This document shows positions 1-8,784 of a DNA stretch of 64,000 nucleotides, one piece after another (the stretch's first letter is position 1; every line of letters starts with the position of its first letter). Position numbers and translations under genes: made by a program. The notes below the pieces were generated by a model, which was not told the DNA's origin, searched no databases, and worked only from the letters and a program-made list of their open reading frames with translations. The stretch comes from Harmothoe impar (lineage: Eukaryota > Annelida > Polychaeta > Phyllodocida > Polynoidae): positions 49,271,523 through 49,335,522 of the forward strand of contig OX381717.1 in NCBI GenBank assembly GCA_947462335.1. Reading direction: 5' to 3'.

Positions 1-794
1 CTGGAAGGCGGTCTGATCAGAGTAACGCGTCTTCTCAACTTCCTCCCCGGCACCTGACGCGACGCGGTGTAAACCGCTATTTGTATGTCAAACAAGTTCT
101 CTAACACGGGTAAGTCGCGGATGTTCAAACCCGGAAAGGTTTCAGGTGTGGCAGCGGGACAGAACTGACGTAACAAATCTGAAGCGCGCTTGCTGGTGTT
201 GTATAAGTGAAAGGAAATGCAGCGGAAGACGCAGAGGTTGTCCTTGTTGGGAAAATCTAACACTCCGCTTCTCTTTCCAACTCGACCGGCCTGAGTGATC
301 CTACCGCCTATGGGAAATTCCCCCGGTCCCATGTAAACGCAAATGTTCAAATTGGTAGGAAAAAGAACGTGCCACTTGGTGTCAGAGTCGCAAAGTTTCC
401 GTACTTCCTCGCAAGCGACGGTGTTTTCCATCTTTGAGAGGAGCTCTTCCAAAGTTTCTGAATTAGTTATAGTAGGGAGCGGTTGTATGAGAGTTGCGTT
501 GTTCTGGGAGGCGTGAAAGTAGCGCAGTTTGCTCTTGTCTTCTCTGTGTTGTAAGAGTAAGCCTACCGAGAAACCCACTTTGTATCTGAATCTTTGCGTG
601 AAGTGAATGCGACGCATAGTATCTACAGCGTCACTCAACTCGCCGGTTGGTAGTCTGAAGTTTGTTACACTCACGCGAGTCCCGTGCATCCTGACACCCA
701 TTCGTATTGCAGGCCAATTCGCCGTGAACGTTTCCTCACCGTTCGGTACAGCACATATGGCTCACTCTCACCAGATCGATGCAACTATTATTTG

Positions 795-908
795 GACGTA
801 CATGATCGGCGGACGTACATGATCGGCGGACGTACATGATCGGCGGACGTACATGATCGGTGACGTACATGATCGGTGACGTACATGATCGGTGACGTAC
901 ATGATCGG
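795..908 (+). repeat. Subterminal array of GACGTACATGATCGG motifs
   Basis: Seven head-to-tail copies of GACGTACATGATCGG, spaced 16-17 bp apart, lie inside the left end of the 754-1716 element. Three copies in inverted orientation lie inside its right end (about 1627-1673). This is the arrangement expected of subterminal transposase-binding repeats. The protein-binding role is inferred. Confidence 0.8.
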
Positions 909-1054
909 GAGTTATTGACTGCCCTACCCTTTCTGACCATGTTAAAACATAAATATATCTTACCAAGGTGTGCATATGGTGTGTGTCTTGACATGTTCTA
1001 TGTTAGACATGTGTATATTCGACTAGGAAGAGAATTTTACTTGACATTTCAATA

Positions 1055-1473
1055 CCGATCATGTACGTCATGTGACGTACATGATCGGTGACGTACATGA
1101 TCGGTGATTAATGACTGCCCTACCCTTTCTGAACAAGGAAAAACATAAATAAACCTTACCTAGGTGTACATATGATGTATGTCTTGACATGTAAGATGTT
1201 AGACATGTGTAGATGCGACTAGTAAGAGTATTTTACATGACATTTGAAATACCGATCATGTACGTCATGTGACGTACATGATTGGCCATTATTTATTGAC
1301 TGTCTTAATTACCCTTTCTGACCATATATAAAACATAAATCAATCATAGCAAGGTGTACATATGATGTAGGTCTAAATATGTATAATCATAGACATGTGA
1401 AGCAGTGGGTAATGAGGAAATGTTACATGACATTCCAAGCCGATCATGTACGTCATGTGACGTACATGATCGG
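1055..1473. repeat. Three palindromes made of inverted GTACATGATCGG motifs
   Basis: At 1055-1088, 1252-1285 and 1440-1473, CCGATCATGTACGTCA is followed by TG and then its reverse complement (the second copy has one change). They are spaced 197 and 188 bp and delimit the internal units of the element. Each could form a 16-bp-stem hairpin. Confidence 0.8.
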
Positions 1474-1992
1474 TTACACATTGAGCCCCCCCCCTCCGGC
1501 CCCTATAAATATTTTGGGAGTTTTTTTTTTCTAATAAACTCCCCAAAGATACATTACAGCCTATAGGTATGGTTGGGAGAGTTAAACATCGTAGTGCAGG
1601 GGGTAAAAGATGGATTTTGTACTCTGCCAATCATGTACGTCTGCCGATCATGTACGTCCGCCGATCATGTACGTCACTTTTTTAGTTGCACTGATTTGGT
1701 GAGAGTGAGCCATATGCGCGGAGGGATAGTCACCCCGTCCAGAGATTCGCGTCGACAGGTGATCTTTCGGCAATCGCCTTCTCCGCATAGAGGGCAAAAC
1801 TTAGGTATTACTCTACATTTTTCTACGTGTCTGTCGTGATTGTACGGTCTTTTAAAAATTTTGAAACACTTTTTGCAGACGTACTGCGTCATGTTTTTTG
1901 TTTTTTGTTTTTTCATTTAGTTACCAATTATTAAAAAATTTAAAAAATTTAAAAAAAGGTTTTTTTGAGGTTTTTTTCCAACTACTTAGCCG

Positions 1993-2070
1993 TCTATCTA
2001 TCTATCAATCTATCTATCTATCTATCTATCTGTCTATCTATCTATCTATCTGTCTGTCTGTGTATCCGTC
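1993..2070. repeat. TCTA/TCTG tetranucleotide microsatellite
   Basis: A run of TCTA units grading into TCTG units fills most of the 217-bp gap between the PC4-like gene stop (2134) and the polymerase start (1916). Both genes are on the minus strand. Confidence 0.9.
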
Positions 2071-2133
2071 TGTCTGTCTCATACAGCGTACGTCAAACAC
2101 TGTGTGTGTGCGCGCGTGAGCGTTGAGCGTCTC

Positions 2134-3726
2134 TCATTCCAAATCTATACCGAGAAATTTGAGAATAATCTCTGTTTTGTCATCCAACTCTTTGAGCGCT
2201 CTGGCGGACAGCTTCACCCCCTGCTGTGTGGGTTTTTTGTCAGGACCTTCGTACTTGCGCACGTGGATGAGGTTCTTACCGCTGTAGTAGCTCACAGCTG
2301 CGTACACTTCGCCCTCCTCGTCCAGCACTGTGAACCAGGGGGTGTGATTAGGTCTTCCTTGCGCGGACGCTGTGTCGCGTATGCGCACCACTGCGCGGAT
2401 CTCGGCGATGCGCGCTATTAGCTCGCGCAGCGCGTCGGCGGTGAAGTGCACTCGCTTGCCTCTGGTCAGAGACGCCTCTTTCACCTGGCCGTCTTTTGTG
2501 TAGCGCGGCCTCCTAGACAGTCTAGCCTCGTCCTCCCAGATCTCCAGCTTCAAAGTCCCGTCTAAGCAGAACTCTAACCCGAGAGGATGGGTTTTCTCTG
2601 CTTCTTCTCGTCCATCTTCTTCTTTTTCTTGTATTTTTCTCTTCTTAGTAGGCCTTGTTGTTCTGGAACCCGCCTTAGAACGTTTCAGACCCGCAAGAAG
2701 AGTAACACCATCAGCATAAGCTGAATCAGCAGCAGAACCAATAACAGGAGCAGCGTCTGCGCTGGTATCCGACGACTCGTTGTTGGAACAGGGCAGCCAC
2801 ACGCCGTCGGTGCTGAGTGTAGCGGTAGAAGATGAAGCGCCGCCGCCCTCGTAAGGTGGTGGTGAAGACAGTCGCCACGGACCGGACACGCTACCAGTGG
2901 AAGTGAGGTCGAAAGTAGTGGAAGAGGGGAGCCGAAAAAACGTACCGTCCACCCGTAGCCCTTCGGGTTCGTTGTACGCCTCGTCGTCAGCGTCGTTCTC
3001 TGTCTCACCCTGTTGCTCCTCCTCCTCCTCCTCTTCTTTTTCTTCTTCTTGCTTTAGGGCATATATGTCTACTACGCGCTGCTGGGGCTGAGTGTCCGAA
3101 TAGCTGTAAGTCTCAGCGCGAGCGGCGTCGATGGCGTCGGTTGATGTAGTGGTGGAGAGGTGCTGTGCAACGTGCTGCAGTTCATCAAAATCAGCAACAG
3201 TAGTGGGGAGGTAAAAACCCGGTTGCCAGTACTGCGCTGTGCCAGGAAAGTTGTCGTCAGTAGTAGTAGCGGCAGTCGCAGCAAGAGGTGCAGCAGCAGC
3301 AGCAGCAGCAGCAGGCGCAGCAGTAGCAGGCGCAGCAGCCTCAGCAGCAGCAGCAGCAGCAGCAGCAGGAGCAGCAGTAGCAGGCGCAGCAGCAGCAGCA
3401 GCAGCAGCAGGAGCAGCAGACGGAGCAGTAGCAGGCGTAGCAGCACCAGCAGCACGAGGAGCACGAGCACCAGCAGCAGCAGCACGAGCAGCAGCAGCAG
3501 CAGCAGCAGCAGTAGCAGCGGCAGCGCGCTTAGCAGCAACAACCGTCGCGAGTGTAACAACGTCGCTACCACGACGACTACTACCAGTAGTACCGCTACT
3601 ACTACCACTACTACTACTACAACTACTACTACTACCGCTACTACTACTACTACTACTACTACTGCTGCGAGCGCTCGCTACAGCGGGAGGGTTAATAAGA
3701 CCAAGTGGTTGCGGCGGTAGTCTCAT
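2134..3726 (-). CDS. Low-complexity nuclear protein with C-terminal PC4-like ssDNA-binding region
   Basis: About 530 aa from the first in-frame ATG (3726). The N-terminus is Ser-rich, then Ala-rich (about residues 65-150, encoded by GCA/GCN repeats), followed by a Glu-rich run (about 227-240), a PPPY motif (about 289-292), a basic KKRK stretch (about 361-364) and a C-terminal globular part. The last 60 residues (GEVYAAVSYYSGKNLIHVR, then KKPTQQGVKLSARALKEL) follow the PC4/p15 pattern of beta strands, basic loop and final helix. A second, weaker PC4-like half (SLTRGKRVHFTADALREL) precedes it at about residues 419-436. PC4 proteins bind single-stranded DNA and act in transcription and replication. 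Here the protein could serve the element's own DNA metabolism (inference). The true start is uncertain because a TATA box and a good ATG at 3838 lie upstream in another frame. Confidence 0.7.
   Translation of the reverse strand: MRLPPQPLGLINPPAVASARSSSSSSSSSSGSSSSCSSSSGSSSGTTGSSRRGSDVVTLATVVAAKRAAAATAAAAAAAARAAAAGARAPRAAGAATPATAPSAAPAAAAAAAAPATAAPAAAAAAAAEAAAPATAAPAAAAAAAAPLAATAATTTDDNFPGTAQYWQPGFYLPTTVADFDELQHVAQHLSTTTSTDAIDAARAETYSYSDTQPQQRVVDIYALKQEEEKEEEEEEEQQGETENDADDEAYNEPEGLRVDGTFFRLPSSTTFDLTSTGSVSGPWRLSSPPPYEGGGASSSTATLSTDGVWLPCSNNESSDTSADAAPVIGSAADSAYADGVTLLAGLKRSKAGSRTTRPTKKRKIQEKEEDGREEAEKTHPLGLEFCLDGTLKLEIWEDEARLSRRPRYTKDGQVKEASLTRGKRVHFTADALRELIARIAEIRAVVRIRDTASAQGRPNHTPWFTVLDEEGEVYAAVSYYSGKNLIHVRKYEGPDKKPTQQGVKLSARALKELDDKTEIILKFLGIDLE
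3230..3670. repeat. Trinucleotide (GCA/GTA and ACT) repeat tract inside the PC4-like gene
   Basis: Long runs of CAG/CAGTAG and then ACT triplets. They encode poly-Ala and poly-Ser in the assigned minus frame and produce long artefactual open frames (poly-Leu, poly-Thr, poly-Ser) in the other five frames. The tract is likely to vary in length between alleles. Confidence 0.85.
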
Positions 3727-3838
3727 CTTCAGTAGCAAGAGGAGACGCTGACGCTAAACGAGCGCTGTTCCGCGTACTCTTCTTGTTCTTGAACTTGCTT
3801 AGATCCTTGGACGGCGGTAGTTGTTGTCTTTTGCTCAT
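3692..3838 (-). CDS. Short basic ORF overlapping the start of the PC4-like gene
   Basis: This 48-codon frame starts at ATG 3838 in a good context (CACCATGAGC), about 60 bp downstream of a TATA box, and encodes a Lys/Arg-rich peptide beginning MSKRQQLPPSKDLSKF. It overlaps the PC4-like frame in a different phase and stops at 3692. It is more likely the true N-terminus of the downstream protein, separated by a frameshift or a missed splice, than an independent gene. In the PC4 frame there is a stop just upstream of 3726. Confidence 0.4.
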   Translation of the reverse strand: MSKRQQLPPSKDLSKFKNKKSTRNSARLASASPLATEDETTAATTWSY

Positions 3839-3895
3839 GGTGGTGACTGTAGAGAGCAGCAAAAGACTGAGTGAGTGAATGGGTGTTTCCAGCCC

Positions 3896-3904
3896 CCTTA
3901 TATA
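3896..3904 (-). promoter_or_regulatory. TATA box for the PC4-like gene
   Basis: The minus strand reads GTATATAAGGGG about 60 bp upstream of ATG 3838. This fits a start of transcription near 3870 and supports an mRNA that begins upstream of 3838. Confidence 0.55.
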
Positions 3905-3920
3905 CGCCTTCTCGCTTCTA

Positions 3921-4290
3921 GAGCTAAGCTACTTACTGCCCTGTTCAGCTGCCGCCGGCTGACCGGCGGCCATTCACAAAGAGAAACAAAAGACATAATG
4001 CATGACGTTTTCAGCTGGATCCCTTTCCCCCCTTTTGAGAGATCGACTGACATGAGCTAAGCTACTTACTGCCCTGTTCAGCAATTCAACGCGCATTAGC
4101 TGTATAAAGGATTAAGCGGTTGCTGCCGCCGGCTGACCGGCGGCCATTCACAAAGAGAAACAAAAGACATAATGCATGACGTTTTCAGCTGGATCCCTTT
4201 CCCCCCTTTTGAGAGATCGACTGACATGAGCAGGCGGTGTACAGACTGTGCTAATTCAACGCGCATTAGCTGTATAAAGGATTAAGCGGT
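3921..4290. repeat. Duplicated promoter-like modules between the divergent genes
   Basis: A 108-bp block starting GCCGCCGGCTGACCGGCGGC occurs at about 3949-4056 and 4122-4230. A 28-bp block (GAGCTAAGCTACTTACTGCC...) occurs at 3921 and 4054. A 38-bp block containing TGTATAAAGG occurs at 4083-4120 and 4253-4290. The copies are nearly identical. They sit between the minus-strand PC4-like gene and the plus-strand death-domain gene, and each 38-bp copy carries a TATA-like box. They may be duplicated promoter or enhancer modules, or replication signals. Confidence 0.75.
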
Positions 4291-4764
4291 CATGGGCTTA
4301 GAGTGTGTATACAAAAAAAACTACAGGAGGCGTGTGGCGTGAAGCAGGACCCCCGCCCCTCCCCCTAAGACGAGTGTGTCTGTCTGTGAGTAGAGTCGTG
4401 TGCATGTGGTGAGCGACTTAAGTGTAAAACAAAAAATCACCGCCTCCTGCCGTGGTGAGTAGACCGGCCGGCGGCGGCCGGCTAGTTCAATAGGGGTGAC
4501 AGCTGACTAAGGCTGTGCATGAGAATCCGATTTTCACCTGACCTCTGACGTTTGTTACAATGAATGCCAAAGGGAGAGAGAGTCGTCCTCAGGTAGGGGG
4601 TAGGAGGTAAGGCTATGGATAAGGAAAAAAACGACATTTTCAGCTGGCCTCCACAGATGGCGATGACATACTCCTCGTCATCTAAGCTCTTAAGAAGCTC
4701 TTAAGGAGCGGAGCGGCTGCTAGACAGCTGGGGTGCTGTTGGAAATAGGATTAAACTCCCTCTG

Positions 4765-4771
4765 TATAAAA
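4765..4771 (+). promoter_or_regulatory. TATA box for the death-domain gene
   Basis: TATAAAAG lies about 125 bp upstream of ATG 4893. A (CCA)n/(CCG)n microsatellite (about 4828-4878) lies in the presumed 5' leader. Confidence 0.5.
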
Positions 4772-4892
4772 GCTCTGATTTCTGTTGGAAAAAAAACCAT
4801 ATCACCTCTGACCACAGTAACGTCTACTACCACCACCACTACCACCACCACCACCACCGCCGCCGCCGCCACCGCCGCCAAGACGAGACGAG

Positions 4893-5633
4893 ATGGCTCA
4901 AGCTATTCCACTTTCAAGCTCGCCTTCACCCCCTTGTCCACCTGAAAAATTAATGCGGCTTCACGACGTGAGACGCGCGGTGCAGGCCGATGGGGAGAGT
5001 AGAGAGGTAGGACAGCAGCGCTTAGCATATAGCGACGCCTTGCTTCGTCAACTAGGTAAAGAGTTGAGCGGATCTTGGAGAGTGTTGGGCAGTAGCCTAA
5101 AAGTTACCGCCGCCCGTATGGATGCTCTAGTAGAGCGCAGTGTCAAGACACCGGAGGAGCTGTGTACGGCGATGTTCCGAGCTTGGTGGGGTGAAACCCA
5201 GCATCGTTATAGATGGGGAGAGCTCGGCCGCGTCTTCACCCGCATTAGACGAGTGGAACTGTTGGCTCAGTGGATGACCCTTCTCCACGGGCAGGGGTTG
5301 GATTTCGAGAACCCCGACTCGCACGCGATGCATAAGCACTTGGGCGCCCTTGGCAGACGCCTAGGTAGCAGGTGGAAAGAGGTGGGGGGTCATTTTAAAA
5401 TGTCGCCTGAGAGGTTAGATAAGATCGCTGAAGAATGCGAATGCGGAGGAAGTCCCGCTGAGTGGGCCTTCCAAGTGTTGAAAATGTGGCAAGCTGAAGC
5501 TGACAGTGCCGGCAGTACACCTTTTGAACTCCTTCGAGTGTTGACTGAGGACATAGGAAAGTTTGACCTCGGCATCACGATATTACTTGACTTTATCAAG
5601 CAAGAAACAACGACGAGAACAACGGACGTGTGA
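4893..5633 (+). CDS. Tandem death-domain protein (viral-element encoded)
   Basis: 246 aa, intronless, with no signal peptide or membrane segment, so presumably cytoplasmic. Two six-helix death-domain-like repeats can be read. The first is at about residues 49-120 (LLRQLGKELSGSWRVLGSSL, then a helix ending MFRAWWGET and WGELGRVFTRI). The second is at about 146-235 (LGALGRRLGSRWKEVGGHF, SPERLDKIAEE, WAFQVLKMWQAEA, FELLRVLTEDI). Death domains form homotypic complexes in apoptosis and innate signalling. A virus-like element carrying two suggests interference with host death or immune signalling, but that is inference. The gene is divergent from the PC4-like gene and has its own TATA box. It could instead be a captured host adaptor gene. 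The start is the first ATG after the TATA box. Confidence 0.75.
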   Translation: MAQAIPLSSSPSPPCPPEKLMRLHDVRRAVQADGESREVGQQRLAYSDALLRQLGKELSGSWRVLGSSLKVTAARMDALVERSVKTPEELCTAMFRAWWGETQHRYRWGELGRVFTRIRRVELLAQWMTLLHGQGLDFENPDSHAMHKHLGALGRRLGSRWKEVGGHFKMSPERLDKIAEECECGGSPAEWAFQVLKMWQAEADSAGSTPFELLRVLTEDIGKFDLGITILLDFIKQETTTRTTDV

Positions 5634-5764
5634 ATTGTTGTGTTTTATTTTCATACGTCTTCTTTTATCAGTAAGTAAAAAAAAAAAAAATTAAAAAGAA
5701 TATTATAACAATTAAGTCGCATGTCCTCTTAAAGTGTCACTTCCTCCGGTCGCTGCTGATCTCC

Positions 5765-6625
5765 TAATTAGGGCATGTGACGTCACTTCTAGTCACGTGA
5801 CTAATCAGGTCACTTCCGGTCACGTGATCCTAAAGACCATCACTTCCTAAACAAAAAAATTAAGAGACACACTTCTTCCTCTCAAGAGGAAGAAGTGTGT
5901 CTCCTGATTAAAATAAAAAAATTCTTTTCTTTCTTTTTTTCTTAAAAGAGACAAACTCCCCTTAGAGTGCCCCCCTCCCCCCTCCCCCCCACCCACCCCA
6001 TGCATCCTAAAACTGCCCCCCTCCCCATGCATCTTAAAGTGCCCCCCTCCCCACCTCCCCTCCCCCTCCCCCCTTATACACTCTAAAGAACACTTCTACC
6101 TAGTTAAATAAGTCACTTCCAGTCGCTAATAAAAAATAAAATGAAAAAACAAACTTATATTGTTGTGTTTTTTATTGGTTTACAAAAAAAATAAGAGACT
6201 CGCCTCCTCCAAAAAAAATATATATAACATTTTAAAGCGCGTGACCCCTTAAAGACGCTAATCTCTTCATTAAGTCGCGTGACGTCACTTCCGGTCACGT
6301 GATCAATCAGGTCACTTCCGGTCACGTGATCCTCAATGAGGTCACATGACGTCACTTCCGGTTGTCCATTAGGTCATGTGACGTCACTTCCGGTCACGTG
6401 ACTCATCAGGTCACTTCCGGTCACGTGATCCTAAATTAGGTCATATGACGTCACTTCCGGTCCCCTAAGTAGGTCATATGACGTCACTTCCGGTCCATAA
6501 GTAGGTCATATGACGTCACTTCCGGTCACGTGACCAAATGGCGGCCTCTGATTGGCTAAGTAGGTCATGTGACGTCACCACTAATCCCCTAAGTAGGTCA
6601 CTTCCGGTCACGTGACCAAATGGAG
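5765..6625. repeat. Irregular array of CRE/ETS/E-box-like motifs
   Basis: Irregularly repeated TGACGTCACTTCCGGTCACG-type units, with variants such as AGGTCATATGACGTCACTTC. Each combines TGACGTCA (CRE/ATF), CTTCCGG (ETS) and CACGTG or GTCACGTGA (E-box/USF). About ten units cluster at 6275-6620 and two more at about 5770-5830. Between them (5910-6080) are C-rich GCCCCCCTCCCC repeats. No coding frame is seen. Likely an enhancer-like or origin-like region of the viral element (inference). Confidence 0.7.
5864..5903. repeat. Perfect 18-bp-stem hairpin downstream of the death-domain gene
   Basis: GAGACACACTTCTTCCTC, loop TCAA, then the exact reverse complement. It lies 230 bp past the stop codon at 5633, flanked by A-rich tracts. 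It may be a transcript-end structure, a pre-miRNA-like hairpin or a replication signal. Confidence 0.85.
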
Positions 6626-6689
6626 GCCTCTGATTGGCTGCATGTGGATTGAGTAATAAACAGTACTTAAGCATGGTCCCGTTCCGATA

Positions 6690-6772
6690 CAATATATACT
6701 ACTCGGCCCTAGGATCACTCTTGCAATAACCACAGACTCAGTCACTTTGGCGTGCAGCTCTGTCTATAAGGT
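6690..6772. other. Probable right boundary zone of the viral-like element
   Basis: Similarity to FReP copy B sequence begins at about 6773 (TTTGAAGTAGC, matching about 15298), so foreign DNA ends at or before this point. The minus strand at 6703 begins AGTAGTATATATTG. This resembles the AGT-type termini known for Polintons and could be the exact end. The partner terminus is outside the window, so this is unproven. Confidence 0.3.
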
Positions 6773-6911
6773 TTCTTTGAAGTAGCGAATTCTACCATAT
6801 CAAGGAACACCAAAGCATATTTCCAAATGGTATTACATTGATTCACTATTCAAATAAAAGCAAAGTAATGAGCATATAAAGATAATCATGAATAAATATT
6901 TGAATACAAAC

Positions 6912-7039
6912 CGTCCATCCTCCCCCATCTAATTCTTGTTCGCAATATACATTGATGGGGTTGTTGCCATCTGGAGAAATGGTGTGGACACCTGAAGTGG
7001 TCATTCCATGCTCCAGGGCCTCCTCACAACCTCTGTCCT
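6912..7039 (-). CDS. FReP A fibrinogen-domain exon 1
   Basis: 128 nt encoding the start of a fibrinogen C-terminal domain: DRGCEEALEHG, TTSGVHTISPDGNNP, VYCEQELDGGGWT. The donor is GTTTGT. The conserved Cys pair and GGGWT are typical of FReD modules. Confidence 0.85.
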
Positions 7040-7532
7040 CTGCAATCCAGAAAACATTACTGTCATAACAATAGTGTAGGTACTAATTCCATACATGTAC
7101 AAAGCCAAAAGCTACAAATCCCCAAACATTATATATATTACATCAAAATTGTGCACTCAACATATTATATTTCCTTATGTTATTATTATGCTCAAACATG
7201 AGATTTATAATGCAAATTCTCTGTGTTTTTGCATATCATGTCACTAAATAAAAATTGTGGAAACTACTATGGACAGCTAGATACCTACTGAGGAGTATGT
7301 GGCACAATGGTTGATTGCCATGGCAGCACGGTTGGCTATGGTCGGCTATGATCTGCTACAGTGTGAGTGTCACTGGTTGGATGTTTGACGATGAAAGGTG
7401 GAGTCAGTAGGATGAACTTCAACCCAAACACTTAATTGGATTCCAGAACTGTAGGATTTCAAAATCTCTAATACAGTTATTTTGGTTAGAAATAGACCCT
7501 GGTCCTCAATGGAAAGTGTTTTTGGTACATAC

Positions 7533-7545
7533 CTTCAGATTTCCT
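7533..7545 (-). CDS. FReP A micro-exon, 13 nt
   Basis: AGGAAATCTGAAG lies between a pyrimidine-rich AG acceptor and a GTATGT donor. The identical 13 nt with the same splice sites occur in copy B. It shifts phase 0 to phase 1, exactly as the next exon needs. Confidence 0.75.
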
Positions 7546-8784
7546 CTGGGGGGAAAGTAAAAAAGAGCATAATGATTGAAATTAATACAACAAGAAGTTT
7601 ATTTAAGATGGATCATGTATCTTATGTTAGCTGAACAAGGCCATATAATATTATATTGAGGTTCACAGTAATGAGTTACATGTGCACCATTTTTTAAAAC
7701 ATTGGTACTGGCCAAAACATGGCCCAGTGCCCTATGAGTGAATAATGATTATAAGTATATTTCATCGAGTAAGCCGCTGCATTCATTCCATGTAATTTAT
7801 TGTCTAAAAAACATCTCACAGCTGCAAAGTGTGCATTTACAGCTTCTCCTGTAATTAACTAAAGACATATGTGTAGAGGCAAGGGAAAAGGATACTCCAA
7901 GGAAAAAGTCAACTTTAAAATTGATGTCATAAGCTTTCCAGTGATATATTACACTTGAAGATATCAATTCTAGTTTTTGAGGAATGGCTTCATGAATATG
8001 TGTGGGCATTGCCCTATCAAAAAGCCCAATAAGCTCTAAGTCTCATATTTTCCCAGATATCCCTATCTAATTAGCATAATGATGATAATGAGAAATATAT
8101 CATAGATTTTCATTGTTTTCATCATAAAATTTGACCTAAGAATGGTCATTTTATTCTGTTTTGATCATAGTAACCCCCATAAATCATTCTGTCAAGCGGT
8201 ATCTTTAATTTTTCTATTTGGAATGAAAATCATGTTTCCATGGCAACAGATATCAACAGGGACACCCATTTAGGCCTAAAAACGTTCTTTTTACATTCCA
8301 AATATAGAGGCTTTTCACCAGAAATGGAATGTTTTGTATATTCCCATTTTTTTCTACAGAAAAAAGTACCCTAGAGCAATTTTTACTCTTTTTCTTTCAT
8401 TTATGGCCACAGTAGCGCCCCCCTGGTGGCAAAAATCGGAACTAATCCCGCATGGACTATCCTTTCTGCTTGGCTGCTCACATATCTGTATTAGACATTA
8501 AGGAATTACATACTCTTACTGCCATGTACTCAAATAGTGGCTGGTCTTTTCTATAGTAATTATGGGCCCATGTCTTGGTGTTCTCAGTACTAGGGCTCAT
8601 GGACCCTGGGGTTAAGTTGTTGGGACTATTTCAGGATCATCTTAAATATAGTTCTAACAGTCTACTTTAAAACACCTACAATAACAAACCCTATTTGAAT
8701 ATCTATAATTGTATTTAGCAGATGTGTGAGACAATTGATCATCAAAGGAAAAGCCACTGTACACATTCTGATGTTAATACTCAC

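Larger units (their letters stand above)
754..1716. mobile_element. Non-autonomous inverted-repeat DNA transposon inserted in the PolB gene
   Basis: Both ends show CATATG next to GCTCACTCTCACCA in opposite orientation (754-773 and 1697-1716). The inverted similarity then continues inward through a TGCAACTA block and into GACGTACATGATCGG motifs. CATATG, or its inner ATAT, could be the target-site duplication. The two cannot be separated because the shared sequence is palindromic. The interior holds three diverged units of about 190 bp (each with a CTTTCTGA...AACATAAAT segment) separated by motif palindromes. No transposase frame is seen, so movement would need a transposase from elsewhere. Superfamily unassigned. 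Confidence 0.75.
1..1916 (-). pseudogene. N-terminal part of Polinton/adintovirus-like type B DNA polymerase, interrupted by a transposon, truncated by window edge
   Basis: Two open segments on the minus strand. The first starts at ATG 1916 (or 1892) and encodes about 67 residues with a C2HC zinc finger (C14, C17, H30, C34) and a second Cys cluster (C41, C44, C49). The second is open from 753 to the window edge, about 250 codons. It contains GGRITQAGRVGKRSG, then DNLCVFRCISFHLYN, then a stretch ending LPVLENLFDIQIAVYT. From memory of the family, this F/C-R-C block followed by a LENLF.I.I.VY block is typical of the region ahead of the exonuclease/polymerase domains in Polinton/Maverick/adintovirus PolB. 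The catalytic domains lie outside the window. The element at about 754-1716 separates the segments and ends the first frame shortly inside itself. The flanks are in the same frame, so the gene was probably intact before insertion. Protein-primed replication is inferred from the family only. Confidence 0.6.

Noticed and set aside
3072..3751. Long poly-Leu, poly-Ser, poly-Thr and poly-Ala frames on both strands
   Set aside because: Shadows of the trinucleotide repeat inside the PC4-like gene.
1..6700. Herpesvirus-like integration
   Set aside because: The readable polymerase segment has the zinc finger and block pattern of Polinton-type PolB, and no herpes-type gene was recognised.
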